A stretch of DNA of 64,000 nt, taken from JAXGQE01 sp040766585 (GTDB lineage Bacteria > Bacillota > SLNR01). The notes beneath the pieces were generated by a model. The model did not search any database and had not been told where the DNA came from. It saw only the letters and a program-made list of their open reading frames with translations. The translations under genes were made by a program, and so were the position numbers. Location of the stretch: NCBI GenBank assembly GCA_040766585.1, contig JAXGQE010000006.1:1-64000 (forward strand), in the 5' to 3' direction. Below, in pieces: positions 53,186 to 62,464 of the stretch (within the stretch, counting starts at the first letter, position 1; every line of letters begins with the position of its first letter).

Positions 53186-53299
53186 TTATGCGTATTCGCG
53201 TTTGCGACTGCACAGCACCTCAATCATCCTGATTTTGATGAAGTAATCCAGCGCATCTTCATAAGGATCCAAGATCCCCAGAAAAATCCCTTCCTGCAA
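53186..53299 (-). CDS. Possible 37-codon ORF upstream of the zinc-ribbon gene
   Basis: The minus strand is open from TTG 53299 to TAA 53186, reading LDPYEDALDYFIKIRMIEVLCSRKREYA in its C-terminal part, amphipathic and protein-like, ending 15 bp before the zinc-ribbon start. No good ribosome site is visible, and the N-terminus is undefined. It may be a remnant of a longer gene or a real small protein. Confidence 0.25.
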   Translation of the reverse strand: MQEGIFLGILDPYEDALDYFIKIRMIEVLCSRKREYA

Positions 53300-53449
53300 A
53301 TTCCATGACAGAATTCGCTACCTGAATAATCGTCAAAATCGTCAAATATCGGCTAAACAGCACACAAACCCATTATAATCGCGAATAAAGGAAAATGCAA
53401 GTATTTTCTCAATTTTTTCACATTTCTGACTCATTGGCCAAAAGGACCG
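53300..53449 (-). other. Intergenic stretch without recognised features
   Basis: AT-rich spacer downstream of the amidohydrolase gene. I see no hairpin with a T run, promoter or gene in it. Together with the small ORF above it fills the gap between 53171 and 53449. Confidence 0.4.
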
Positions 53450-55063
53450 TTATGAGTAGTCTCCCACCACTTTCCCATCCACCACAGTCATGACAATGTC
53501 GATATCCCGAATTGTTTCCGGGTCAATGTTCAATGGGTTTTTTGAGAGTACCACCATATCCGCCACCATACCCGTTTTCAGTTTTCCTTTCACATTCTCC
53601 TCGAAAGTTGTGTATGCACTGCCTACCGTAAAAAGCGTCAGGGCATCTTCCACAGACAGAGCCTCCTCCGGCATGAATTTCATCCCCGGAATGCTGTCAA
53701 CCTGGCGATTCACAGCCGCGTGAATCCCCAGCAGAGGATCCAGCGGTTCCACCGGACAGTCTGAACTACCCCCGCAGGGAATACCTTTCTCCAGCACGGT
53801 CCGCCACGGGAAAGTCAACCGGGCCCGCTCTTTTCCAACGCGATTTTCCGCCCAGCCCCCCTGGCTGGAGACAAATTTGGGCTGTATATCCACCACAACA
53901 TTCAGTCTCTTAGCTCGCTCCAGAATATCTTCCGTCAATATTTCAAAATGGATGACCCGATGGCGGTGATCATTCATGGGTTTTTTCTGCAGAGCATGCT
54001 CGATGGCATCCAGAGCCCGGTCGATCCCCGCATCCCCGATGGCATGAATGGCTACCTGCAGACCGTTTTGATGGGCTTTTCCCACCTCATCCAACAGTTC
54101 CTCATGACTCTGCATAAATAAGCCAGTGTTACCCGGGCTGTCTGCAAAGGGTTCCCTCATGGCCGCTGTCTGGGCCATAAATGATCCGTCGCAAAAATAT
54201 TTGATGCCGCCTACCTTCACTCTTTCATCTCCATCGCCCGATTTCCAACCGGATGAAATCACTTGATCAAGCTCTACATCGGCAATATACTGGGCTGTAC
54301 GAACACAGGGCCAGCCTTCTTCCCATAATTCCCGCAAAATTTCAAAATATACCGGGAAACCGCCGGCCACACCGGCCGTACTGAAATCACTGACCGATGT
54401 TACACCAGCCCGAATGGCTGCCTGCATGGCCAGTTTCAATGCTTCTTTTGCCACATCTTTGGGAACGGGATAGAAAAAGTGACTGACCAGCTCAGCAGCT
54501 GATTCCCGCAGTACACCGGTGGGTTCCCCATCATCATCCAGGTCGATCTTCCCACCTACGGGAGGAACCGTGTCCTGGGTAATCCCGGCCATCTCCAGGG
54601 CCATGCTATTAACCAGCAGTGCATGCCCGCTGACATGCCTCAGTGCAACCGGATGATCCGGGCATACAGCATCCAGATCGTAGCGATTGGGGTAGCGTTT
54701 TTCACTGTAGAGATTCTGATCCCAACCGGCTCCGACAACCCACTGCCCAGCAGGTTTATTCCTGCTGCCTTCTCGAACCTTCTCCACCATGTCCGCAATG
54801 GAATAGACACCCTGCAGACGAACATTCAGGAGTCCATTCCCAAATCCAAGCATATGCAGATGACTGTCGTTGAAACCGGGCAGCAGTGTTTTTCCTTTCA
54901 GATCAATGACTCGGGTACCATCGCCCTTCCACTCGGCCATTCGCACAGAATCGCCCACTGCCGCAATTCTGCCGCCGAGAACGGCGACTCCTTCTGCGTG
55001 AGGAAAATGACTGTCCATAGTGATGACATTCCCATTGATCATAATCAGATCTGCAGCTGGCAC
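53450..55063 (-). CDS. YtcJ-like amidohydrolase (copy 2 of a tandem pair)
   Basis: A 537-residue amidohydrolase-3 family enzyme. Metal ligands are visible in GFNDSHLHMLGFG (about 63-75) and QVAIHAIGDAGIDRA (about 335), with SDCPVEPLDPLLGI and a final TVVDGKVVGDY. Such enzymes hydrolyse amide, N-formyl or related bonds in small molecules; members are mostly uncharacterised. GTG 55063 follows AAGGGG by nine bases and lies three bases after the first copy's stop. The two proteins are alike throughout, so this is a tandem duplication with a shared transcript. Confidence 0.9.
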   Translation of the reverse strand: MPAADLIMINGNVITMDSHFPHAEGVAVLGGRIAAVGDSVRMAEWKGDGTRVIDLKGKTLLPGFNDSHLHMLGFGNGLLNVRLQGVYSIADMVEKVREGSRNKPAGQWVVGAGWDQNLYSEKRYPNRYDLDAVCPDHPVALRHVSGHALLVNSMALEMAGITQDTVPPVGGKIDLDDDGEPTGVLRESAAELVSHFFYPVPKDVAKEALKLAMQAAIRAGVTSVSDFSTAGVAGGFPVYFEILRELWEEGWPCVRTAQYIADVELDQVISSGWKSGDGDERVKVGGIKYFCDGSFMAQTAAMREPFADSPGNTGLFMQSHEELLDEVGKAHQNGLQVAIHAIGDAGIDRALDAIEHALQKKPMNDHRHRVIHFEILTEDILERAKRLNVVVDIQPKFVSSQGGWAENRVGKERARLTFPWRTVLEKGIPCGGSSDCPVEPLDPLLGIHAAVNRQVDSIPGMKFMPEEALSVEDALTLFTVGSAYTTFEENVKGKLKTGMVADMVVLSKNPLNIDPETIRDIDIVMTVVDGKVVGDYS

Positions 55064-55066
55064 TTT

Positions 55067-56695
55067 TCATTCCCCTTTTCTATTTGATTTCTGGTATACG
55101 ATTTGACCATCTACAATGGTCATATGGATCCCGATATCCTTAATCTGATCCGGCGCTACTTGGAAAATATCCTCCTCCAGAACCACCAGATCTGCATATT
55201 TCCCTACGGATACGGTTCCTTTTTTATCTTCGTCAAAATCAGCGTAGGCCGCCCATTTTGTATACAGCTCTACTGCCTGCTGGACACTCAAACACTCTTC
55301 CGGAAGATATGGAGGACTCTCATTGGTATAGTAAGCATGGCGAGTAACCGCAGCCCAGATCCCCAACAGGGGCGGAAGCGGCGTAATGGGACAGTCCGAC
55401 CCACCGCTGCAAATCACACCGGCGTCCATGATTGTTTTCCAGGCGTAGGTTCGGCGTGCTCTGTCTTCCCCCAAAAGAGTGTTCACCCACTGACCGTTTA
55501 GAGGGACAAACGTCGTTTGAATATCCGCGATGACCCCCAGTTTCTTTGTTCTTTCCAGCATCGCTTTATCCACAACATTGTAGTGAACAATGCGGTGCCG
55601 AGGATCATCACGAACCATTTCTGCCTGGGCCTTTTCATACGCATTCAGACAATAGTCGGTGGCCGCATCGCCAATGGCATGAATGGCGACCTGTAAACCG
55701 GCATTGTGTCCTTTTGCCACCCACTCGTTTAGTTCATCCTGCGGGTGTATGGGGATTCCTCGCTGTGGGTCATTCTGATAAGGTTCCCGCAGGAAGGCTG
55801 TCCGCGCCCCCAAGGCCCCGTCCTGGAAAATTTTCAGATTACCGATCTTGACTCGATCATCTCCTGATCCGGTACGGTATCCAGCAGCCATAAGCTCGTC
55901 GAAAATCAGATCCCGAATCTCCAGAGTCACTCGTACAGGAGACAGACCCTCCTCCCACAGCTGATGGTAGAGCTTCAGATTGTCCGATAAATGATGGACT
56001 CTGTCAGCACGAATGTCATCCGTGGTTACAGAGGTAATTCCAAAACGATGGGCATCGGATACAGCCAACTTCAGGGCATTGTATAGTTTGTCATAGAAGG
56101 GCGGGGGCATCACCTTCATGACCAGGCGCGTGGCGGTCTCACGGAGCACTCCTGTGGGCTGACCGGATGAATCACGGTCAATTTGTCCTCCAGGTGGATC
56201 ACTGGATTCCGAATCAATACCTGCTAATGACAAAGCCCGTGAATTGGCTACCTGGAGATGCCCGCAGATCCGGGTCAGAGCCACCGGATTGCGCGGTGAA
56301 GCTTCATCCAAATCCAACCGGTTGGGATAGCGGGCCTCGGTAAAGAGGTTGTGATCCCAACCTGATCCTACAATCCAGTCTCCTTCAGACACGTTGTCTG
56401 CTGCAGCTGCAATCCTTTTTTTCATCTCAGCGATGGAGGTCACACCGGACAAAGGTACCATCTGCAGTGTCAGCCCATATCCAATAAAGTGCAGATGACT
56501 GTCATGAAACCCCGGCAAAACGGTTTTCCCATTCAGGTCGATTGCGATGGTTCCATCCTGCTTCATCGCCATCACTTGGCTGTTGGTTCCGATGCCGGCA
56601 ATTTTTCCCCCGGTGATAGCCACAGCTTCACCCTTGGGATTTTTGTCATCCATGGTATGTATATTCCCATTGTATAAAACAAGATCGATACTCAC
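55067..56695 (-). CDS. YtcJ-like amidohydrolase (copy 1 of a tandem pair)
   Basis: A 542-residue amidohydrolase-3 enzyme collinear with the next gene: LPGFHDSHLHFIGYG, GWIVGSGWDHNLF-like region, LQVAIHAIGDAATDYC, SGGSDCPITPLPPLLGIWAAV. The start is GTG 56695 after AGGAGG. Divergence between the copies is moderate, with substitutions concentrated between motifs, which suggests an old duplication and different substrates. It lies 52 bp after yedF; whether selenium genes and amidohydrolases share a transcript is not clear. Confidence 0.9.
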   Translation of the reverse strand: MSIDLVLYNGNIHTMDDKNPKGEAVAITGGKIAGIGTNSQVMAMKQDGTIAIDLNGKTVLPGFHDSHLHFIGYGLTLQMVPLSGVTSIAEMKKRIAAAADNVSEGDWIVGSGWDHNLFTEARYPNRLDLDEASPRNPVALTRICGHLQVANSRALSLAGIDSESSDPPGGQIDRDSSGQPTGVLRETATRLVMKVMPPPFYDKLYNALKLAVSDAHRFGITSVTTDDIRADRVHHLSDNLKLYHQLWEEGLSPVRVTLEIRDLIFDELMAAGYRTGSGDDRVKIGNLKIFQDGALGARTAFLREPYQNDPQRGIPIHPQDELNEWVAKGHNAGLQVAIHAIGDAATDYCLNAYEKAQAEMVRDDPRHRIVHYNVVDKAMLERTKKLGVIADIQTTFVPLNGQWVNTLLGEDRARRTYAWKTIMDAGVICSGGSDCPITPLPPLLGIWAAVTRHAYYTNESPPYLPEECLSVQQAVELYTKWAAYADFDEDKKGTVSVGKYADLVVLEEDIFQVAPDQIKDIGIHMTIVDGQIVYQKSNRKGE

Positions 56696-56747
56696 AAACT
56701 TTCAGGCCTCCTGTTCTGCTTCTAAATGGTATCGCCAAAAAGAACAC

Positions 56748-57335
56748 TCAGAGGGTCAGGACCTTTTTCGCCTGATTCAGTGTTTCAGTTACATCGTACA
56801 TATTGGTAATGGACCCTACTGCCAGTGTCTCTTTCAGATGATAATAGTCCAGGCATATGCCGCACGATTCAATGGAAACCCCCTGATCCGCTAGTTTTTG
56901 AATCAAAGGTACCACGTCGCTGCCTTCCGCAGTCAGGCGGACAGCGCTGTTGATGAAAAACATCCGCTTCGGCAGCGGGCTTGTCTCGCACAAGGCGGTT
57001 AGATAGCTTTTCATTAAAATCGCTCCCAGGCGATCATCGCCCTTGCCAAGACACGCTGAAGTTACCAGTACCACCAGATCATGCGTGTCCACCAGCACCT
57101 CTTCATCCACCTCAGCATTGCCTTTTTCAATGGTAATGGAAAACCCATCTTCCGTCACTGCAAAATTCGCAGCGTATCCACGGCTTTTGGCCAGTTTCAT
57201 AACATTGTTTCGTGCCACTTCATTATCGACAAAAGTAACAACCACTCCATCCTGAATGTCATCCAAAGCCTTCTTCGTCCGGATAACCGGCTCTGGGCAT
57301 GCCTTACCTCTGGCATCCACTTCAATCATTACCAT
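56748..57335 (-). CDS. yedF: YedF family selenium-metabolism protein (TusA + DsrE-like)
   Basis: A 195-residue protein. The N-terminal TusA/SirA domain (1-75) has the reactive Cys in DARGKACPEPVI. The C-terminal DsrE/DsrF-like domain (about 85-195) has FFINSAVRL and a CGICLDYYHL motif with two cysteines. YedF is typically found beside selD, and is thought to deliver selenium or persulfide selenium. ATG 57335 is ten bases after GGAG. It directly follows selD, matching the usual clostridial pair. Confidence 0.93.
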   Translation of the reverse strand: MVMIEVDARGKACPEPVIRTKKALDDIQDGVVVTFVDNEVARNNVMKLAKSRGYAANFAVTEDGFSITIEKGNAEVDEEVLVDTHDLVVLVTSACLGKGDDRLGAILMKSYLTALCETSPLPKRMFFINSAVRLTAEGSDVVPLIQKLADQGVSIESCGICLDYYHLKETLAVGSITNMYDVTETLNQAKKVLTL

Positions 57336-57357
57336 GGATTATCCACTCCTCTCAGAA

Positions 57358-58401
57358 TTATTCTATAAATATTCTCCCCGGATCGGCAGGCCCTACTTCT
57401 CCCACCACCGGCGGCAATTCCTCTCCAGCAGCTCTGAAACTATCCATCAGAATATCCAGCTTTTTTGGATTAACTGAAATCAGCAGTCCGCCCGATGTCT
57501 GGGGGTCATACAAGATATCGTCCAGATACTCCGGAACAGATGTCTTTTTCATAATACGGCCTTCCGTGTACTTTCGATTCCGGTAAGAGCCCGCTGGAAC
57601 CAACCCCATTTCGGCGTATTCTCGGGTCCCCTCAATAACTGGAATTGCCTCCGCCGCAATATGCATGGACACTGAACTGGCAGTGGCCATTTCCAGAGCA
57701 TGCCCCAGAAAACCGAATCCGGTAATGTCGGTGCAGCCGGTTGCACCGGCTTTTCGCATGGCGACGGCAGCTTCCTTATTCAGTTTTGCCATCCACTGTG
57801 CAGTCCTATCCATATGCTCCTTTTGAATGATCTCACCTTTAATGGCAGTTGCCATGATCCCTGTACCCAAAGGTTTGGTCAAAACCAAAAGATCTCCGCT
57901 TTTTGCCCCAGAATTCGCTATGATCATCCCCGGGTCCGCTATACCGGTTACAGCCATGCCGAAAAGAGGCTCCGGGGTCTCTATGGAATGCCCTCCCACC
58001 AGCAGGGCACCCGCTTCTTTGACTTTTTCCAGACCGCCCCGAAGAATGTCTTCCAACACCCAAAATTCCAGGCAGGATGGAAACCCGATAATGTTCATTG
58101 CCGTAAAAGGTTCGCACCCCATGGCATAAACATCGCTTAAGGCATTGGCAGCAGCAATCTGCCCAAACATATACGGATCGTCCACAACGGGTGTGAAAAA
58201 ATCCACCGTTTGGACCAATACGCGATGATCATCCAGCCGAACCACCGCTGCATCATCCATGGTGTCCGTACCGATTAAAACCCGGTCGTCATGAGTCGAA
58301 GGTAATTTACGCAGAACCTGCGTAAGGATCTCAGGATCCAGTTTCGCCGCTCAGCCAGAGCTGGTGGTCATTTTTGTCAGAAAAACAGATTTTCGATCCA
58401 A
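57358..58401 (-). CDS. selD: Selenide, water dikinase; selenocysteine-containing (in-frame UGA)
   Basis: SelD of 347 residues making selenophosphate from selenide and ATP. Reading from TTG 58401 (GGAGG eight bases upstream) gives MDRKSVFLTKMTTSSG, then UGA at 58351-58353 as codon 17, then AAKLDPEILTQV. Position 17 is the catalytic Cys/Sec site, and Lys-20 follows as expected. VLIGTDTMDDAAVVRLD and QTVDFFTPVVDDPYMFG complete the ATP site. A reading that stops at UGA would give a falsely short protein starting near 58260. A hairpin follows the UGA. This implies a full Sec machinery elsewhere. Confidence 0.93.
58307..58353 (-). promoter_or_regulatory. Candidate SECIS element of selD
   Basis: Downstream of the UGA (58351-58353) the minus strand can form GGATC-CTGA-GATCC (58326-58339; loop 17-20 bases past UGA) or the stronger TTACGCAG-GTT-CTGCGTAA (58307-58325). 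Bacterial SECIS loops lie 16-37 bases after the UGA, so either is admissible; which binds SelB cannot be decided by eye. Confidence 0.55.
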
Positions 58402-58464
58402 CCATCCCACCTCCTTTACAGGTGCGCAAGAATTGTAGCTTCAAATTAGATTGACTATCAGAAG

Positions 58465-59175
58465 CTATTCGATGGAACCGGTTTCGGGATTTTGAATGCC
58501 GATAATTTCTTCCAGCTCCAGTTCATCTCGTAATTTCTTCAAAAAAAGACAGTATCCTTCCCGGGTGGAGAAGTCCATCCCGGCACCTATGGCTATAATG
58601 CGCTCCCCGGTGGCAGCTGCCTGTTTGTCCTCTGTGCTGTACAGATCTTTCATTGCCTTCCATTTCTCATCATCCGTACTATGGTAACAGTAGAAGTATC
58701 CCAGGGCATTGGAAATCTCTTCTACCCCGGGATCACTTTCTTTGGGGTAGAGCTTCAGATGATTCATAGTGTTTTCCCAGACTAAGTTCTGGTACTCCTG
58801 ATTGTTGTATCCAAATCTCTCCAGAATTCGATCTATCAGTACATCCGATGTCCAGCTGAGAATACCGCTGACCACATGCTGCCATAAGGGTTCATGCCCT
58901 CGGATAAGAACCGGATAGCAGTACCCCATTTCCATCAAAGCAAAATGGGTTAGCTCATGGGCAGCGTTTTCCTCCGCCAGACTGCTGCTTATGTCTCTTC
59001 GTATGTATACCCAGGCCCGATCTCTATTCATTTCCACCATAGCCTGTCGGCCCCGGGCTGCCGGATTCGGATGTTCATCCGTGAAATAGAAAGTAATTCG
59101 TTTGTCCGAAATCGAGCGAAACCACTGTAGGAACTGAGAAAACTTTTCTGAAAATTCCCAGCGCAGAATCCTCAC
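58465..59175 (-). CDS. HExxH-motif protein of unknown function (putative zinc metallopeptidase-like)
   Basis: A 236-residue soluble protein. AAHELTHFALMEMGY (about 76-90) is a zincin-type HExxH helix, preceded by strands and followed by helices containing GHEPLWQHVVSG and a downstream Glu-rich region where a third zinc ligand could lie. No signal peptide, so it would act in the cytoplasm. The C-terminal third is helical. GTG 59175 follows GGAAAGGGTG. It lies seven bases after the radical-SAM gene, so the two are probably co-expressed. I do not know a named family. Confidence 0.65.
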   Translation of the reverse strand: MRILRWEFSEKFSQFLQWFRSISDKRITFYFTDEHPNPAARGRQAMVEMNRDRAWVYIRRDISSSLAEENAAHELTHFALMEMGYCYPVLIRGHEPLWQHVVSGILSWTSDVLIDRILERFGYNNQEYQNLVWENTMNHLKLYPKESDPGVEEISNALGYFYCYHSTDDEKWKAMKDLYSTEDKQAAATGERIIAIGAGMDFSTREGYCLFLKKLRDELELEEIIGIQNPETGSIE

Positions 59176-59181
59176 TATATA

Positions 59182-60930
59182 TCACCCTTTCCAAACCTTC
59201 TTCTGATCCAAAGAAATCTCATTGGGGATTTTTGCATATTTTGGCCGGTTTCTGTAGTCACGCTGGGTATAGTCGAAGAGGTAGATCACCCTTCCCGGCC
59301 GATTCTCGATGCAGTCATAGTCGAAGACCGCCAACTCTCTGGCTTTTTTGGTCTTTGGCGGATCCCGGGGCTCCCCATTGGACTGAATGCTATCGTAGGC
59401 AAGGAATATCTCCTTTTTCTCGTTTCCCGAAAGGACCGTATGTTCCCCAAACCAATCGGGAATATGCCCCGGCCTTTCCAGACAATAGTAGTCAAACTTC
59501 AGTGTTTCCAGTGCATAGTCCTTACCTTGGAAATCCCCATCGTCAATAAGATGCGCTAAAAATGAAAACTGTTCCTGAATCCCAACACCGCGATGCAGCA
59601 TGCCTTTTTGCTTGTAGAGATCTGCTGCTTGACGATAGAAACAGAATGGACTGTCCCAATGGGGAACGAGATAATCCAGAGTATGGGTAAAGCGGCCGCA
59701 GTTGTAAAAAAGATCAAAGACTTGCTCAAAGTCAATCAGGCTGCTCATATCCTGCCAGCAGACCCATTGATTGGATAGAACCTGATAGGGAGGATCCGGC
59801 ATATACCGATACCCCCATGACAGCGCCTGTTGATGGATTCGGGTGCCCGGCAGTACTTTTAAAAACCCCAGCTGCAGCATATGGGACTTAAGCGGATACA
59901 CATCATTGAATGAGCGGATGAAAGAATCCATATCTTCATACGGCAGACCGGCAATCAGATCCAGATGAAGATGCATCGAATCCAACTGCCTCAGAGAATG
60001 GACATGCTGGGTTATCAACGAGATATCGGTGCTTCGATGGACTGCTTCCAGTACAGTTGGGTTTGTCGACTGTACCCCGATTTCCAGTTGAAAGTAGCCC
60101 TGGGGCGCAGTCTTAAGCAAGTTTATGGTTTCCTCATTCAAAAGATCCGCGGCAATTTCAAAATGAAATTTCATATCCGGATTCCAGTGGTCAATCAGAT
60201 ATCTCCATATCTTCACAGCTCTGGCAGAATCGAAATTGAAAGTCCGGTCAACAAACTTAACCAGATGCAGGTCCGAAGAAAGCAGCCAGTCCAGATCCGA
60301 CTGCACTCTTTCCCACGAAAAAGACCGAACGGATCTGTCCAGCGACGATAAACAAAAACTGCAGAAAAACGGACATCCCCGACTGCTTTCATAGTAATAG
60401 ATCCTCTGCGGATCCAGGTTTTCTTCATACCGATACGGGAAAGGGATTCTGTCCATATCGTGAGAAATGGTCCGGATCCTGTTGGATCTGATGGCCCCCT
60501 GGTCCCGCCATACAAGATTGGGGACAGACTCCAGCCGCATCTCTCCGGATCCCAGCTGATGCAGCAGTGCTGCCCATGGGGTTTCCCCTTCCCCGGTGAT
60601 GATCATGTCCATATCAGGATTTTGTTCAAGCACAGACTGAGCTCCATAACCAACTTCTGGGCCACCCACCACAATCAGCGCTTTTTCTGCCATCTGCCGC
60701 ACTGTCCGAATCAGCCGAAACGTTTCTTCCCGGTTCCAGATGTAGACACTGAAACCGATTATATCCGGTTTCAGCTCAGCGATTGCCTGAGCCATCCGTA
60801 TGGGCTGGTCATGAATGGTAAACTCCTGCAGTGTCACGCTGTGCTCCGACCGGATGCATTCTGCCAGGTATCGGATGGCCAGATTCGTGTGAATGTATTT
60901 TGAATTAAGAGATACCAGAATCACATTCAT
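59182..60930 (-). CDS. Cobalamin-binding-type radical SAM protein
   Basis: A 582-residue protein. Residues 1-140 are a B12-binding-like Rossmann domain (VILVSLNSKYIHTNLAIRYLA, IIGFSVYIWN, VVGGPEVGYGA, ITGEGETPW). The radical SAM cluster motif is CPFFCSFC near residue 190, followed by a TIM barrel with LEIGVQSTNPTVLEAVHR and LIAGLPYEDMDSFIRSF. The C-terminal 170 residues are of the DUF4080 type found in clostridial members. The B12 domain lacks DxHxxG, so cobalamin binding is base-off or absent. Substrate unknown. ATG 60930 follows GAGGAG. Confidence 0.88.
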   Translation of the reverse strand: MNVILVSLNSKYIHTNLAIRYLAECIRSEHSVTLQEFTIHDQPIRMAQAIAELKPDIIGFSVYIWNREETFRLIRTVRQMAEKALIVVGGPEVGYGAQSVLEQNPDMDMIITGEGETPWAALLHQLGSGEMRLESVPNLVWRDQGAIRSNRIRTISHDMDRIPFPYRYEENLDPQRIYYYESSRGCPFFCSFCLSSLDRSVRSFSWERVQSDLDWLLSSDLHLVKFVDRTFNFDSARAVKIWRYLIDHWNPDMKFHFEIAADLLNEETINLLKTAPQGYFQLEIGVQSTNPTVLEAVHRSTDISLITQHVHSLRQLDSMHLHLDLIAGLPYEDMDSFIRSFNDVYPLKSHMLQLGFLKVLPGTRIHQQALSWGYRYMPDPPYQVLSNQWVCWQDMSSLIDFEQVFDLFYNCGRFTHTLDYLVPHWDSPFCFYRQAADLYKQKGMLHRGVGIQEQFSFLAHLIDDGDFQGKDYALETLKFDYYCLERPGHIPDWFGEHTVLSGNEKKEIFLAYDSIQSNGEPRDPPKTKKARELAVFDYDCIENRPGRVIYLFDYTQRDYRNRPKYAKIPNEISLDQKKVWKG

Positions 60931-61039
60931 ACCACCAGCTCCTCTGCCCCTTTAATTCTTCAATAATCAGTATATCCCCTTCACAGATCTGACCCATCTC
61001 CAGCCAACGATGAATAACACAGCAAACCCGATGAATCAT
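60905..61039 (-). CDS. Possible small protein overlapping the radical-SAM start
   Basis: The minus strand reads MIHRVCCVIHRWLEMGQICEGDILIIEEL and on to a stop at 60905, about 44 residues, overlapping the radical-SAM gene by 26 bp. Its codons look protein-like, with a regular helix then GD-ILIIEEL strand, but no ribosome site is convincing and the frame continues upstream without a start. It could be a genuine small gene or a pseudogene fragment. Confidence 0.3.
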   Translation of the reverse strand: MIHRVCCVIHRWLEMGQICEGDILIIEELKGQRSWWYECDSGIS

Positions 61040-61085
61040 CGGATGGCCATCTATGATCAGTGCACCTTGCTTGCGGTATTTGAAA

Positions 61086-61118
61086 ACAAAAAAAGGGCCG
61101 CTCCTTTTGGAGTGGCCC
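61086..61118 (-). terminator. Terminator after the uracil permease gene
   Basis: GGGCCGCTCC/GGAGTGGCCC stem with a TTTT/AAAA loop and seven T bases on the minus strand. Confidence 0.88.
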
Positions 61119-61124
61119 CCTGAT

Positions 61125-62417
61125 CTATTGTGCTGTGACGGATTCTGCCACATCACCGGCTGACTTCAGGTCTTTTTGCTCTACCATAGCAGAGCCTTGG
61201 TTTGCCCAGGGTGTCAAGATTTCAAGAAGAATATTCAGACTGATCCCCATTACCGCGGCCAGGCTCAATCCCGACAAACTGGCATATTCGCTCAAGCGGA
61301 TAACCGCTGCATTCGCCTCTCCACGCAATGAGGCAATGCCTAAAATCAGTGTAACAAAAACCACACTGGAATTTCGAATATCGGACAGGTCGACTTTGCT
61401 ATCCACTAAGGTTTTCACACCGATACTGGCAATCATCCCGAAGAGAACAAAGCTGATTCCGCCCATAACAGGAACAGGGATGGTTTGGATAAATGCCCCC
61501 AGCTTTCCCATAAAGCTAAGCAGTACGGCAATAATTGCTGCTCGTTGAATAATTACAGGATTGTAGTTTTTTGTGATAGCCAGCACTCCGGTGTTCTCAC
61601 CGTAGGTTGTGTTAGCCGGGCCCCCCAGAACCCCTGCCAGCGCTGTGGCGATCCCGTCACCCACCAAAGTCCTGTGCAGACCGGGATCTTTCAGAAAATC
61701 CTTCCCAACCACAGCACCATTGGTGGTAATATCTCCAACATGCTCCATAATCGTTACAATCGCAACAGGGACAATGATTCCCATGGCTTCCAAAGAGAAT
61801 TTCGGTGCCATAAATAGCGGCATGGACAAGATGCTGGCCTCTTGAATGGCTGAGAAATCTACAATACCCATCAGGATACTAAACACATATCCCACTGTGA
61901 TTCCTATCAGAATGGGAATCATTTTGAAAAATCCTTTACCCAGCATGCTGGACAATATGACTGCAGCGATAGTAACGATGGCCACCAGCCAATTGGCAGA
62001 CGCCATGTCTATGGCTACCGGGGCCAGTATCAAACCGATAATAATGATGATGGGTCCGGTAACAATGGGCGGGAAGAACCGGCGCACCCTTTCGACTCCC
62101 ACCAGGCGGATAATCGCCGCCATCAGCAGATACACCGCTCCCACAGCCACCATGGATCCTGTGGCATATTCCAGACCGAATGCATCTCGAACGATGATGA
62201 TGACTCCAATGAAGGCAAATGAACTACCCAGGAACACCGGTACTTTTCTACCCGTTATTAAGTGAAAGACGAGTGTACCAAAACCCGCAGTGAAAAGAGC
62301 CACCGATGGATTCAACCCGGTGAGGAACGGAACCAACACTGTTGCCCCAAACATGGCAAAGACGTGCTGCAGCGATAGGATGAAACTCTGGATCGATAAA
62401 TTCTCTGATGGTTTCAT
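61125..62417 (-). CDS. uraA: Uracil/xanthine permease (NCS2 family), likely uracil
   Basis: A 430-residue permease with about 14 membrane helices. The substrate motif GGPANTTYGENTGVLAITK (about 275-293), the FVLFGMIASIGVK stretch near 340, and the N-terminal QHVFAMFGATVLVP are characteristic of uracil transporters such as UraA and PyrP. It imports uracil with protons. ATG 62417 is preferred to the longer frame; AGGAGGG precedes it. The PyrR-type leader supports pyrimidine rather than purine transport. Confidence 0.93.
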   Translation of the reverse strand: MKPSENLSIQSFILSLQHVFAMFGATVLVPFLTGLNPSVALFTAGFGTLVFHLITGRKVPVFLGSSFAFIGVIIIVRDAFGLEYATGSMVAVGAVYLLMAAIIRLVGVERVRRFFPPIVTGPIIIIIGLILAPVAIDMASANWLVAIVTIAAVILSSMLGKGFFKMIPILIGITVGYVFSILMGIVDFSAIQEASILSMPLFMAPKFSLEAMGIIVPVAIVTIMEHVGDITTNGAVVGKDFLKDPGLHRTLVGDGIATALAGVLGGPANTTYGENTGVLAITKNYNPVIIQRAAIIAVLLSFMGKLGAFIQTIPVPVMGGISFVLFGMIASIGVKTLVDSKVDLSDIRNSSVVFVTLILGIASLRGEANAAVIRLSEYASLSGLSLAAVMGISLNILLEILTPWANQGSAMVEQKDLKSAGDVAESVTAQ

Positions 62418-62464
62418 GAGATCCCTCCTGAATGAATTGCACATCCTTCATCCTTGTGTGACAT

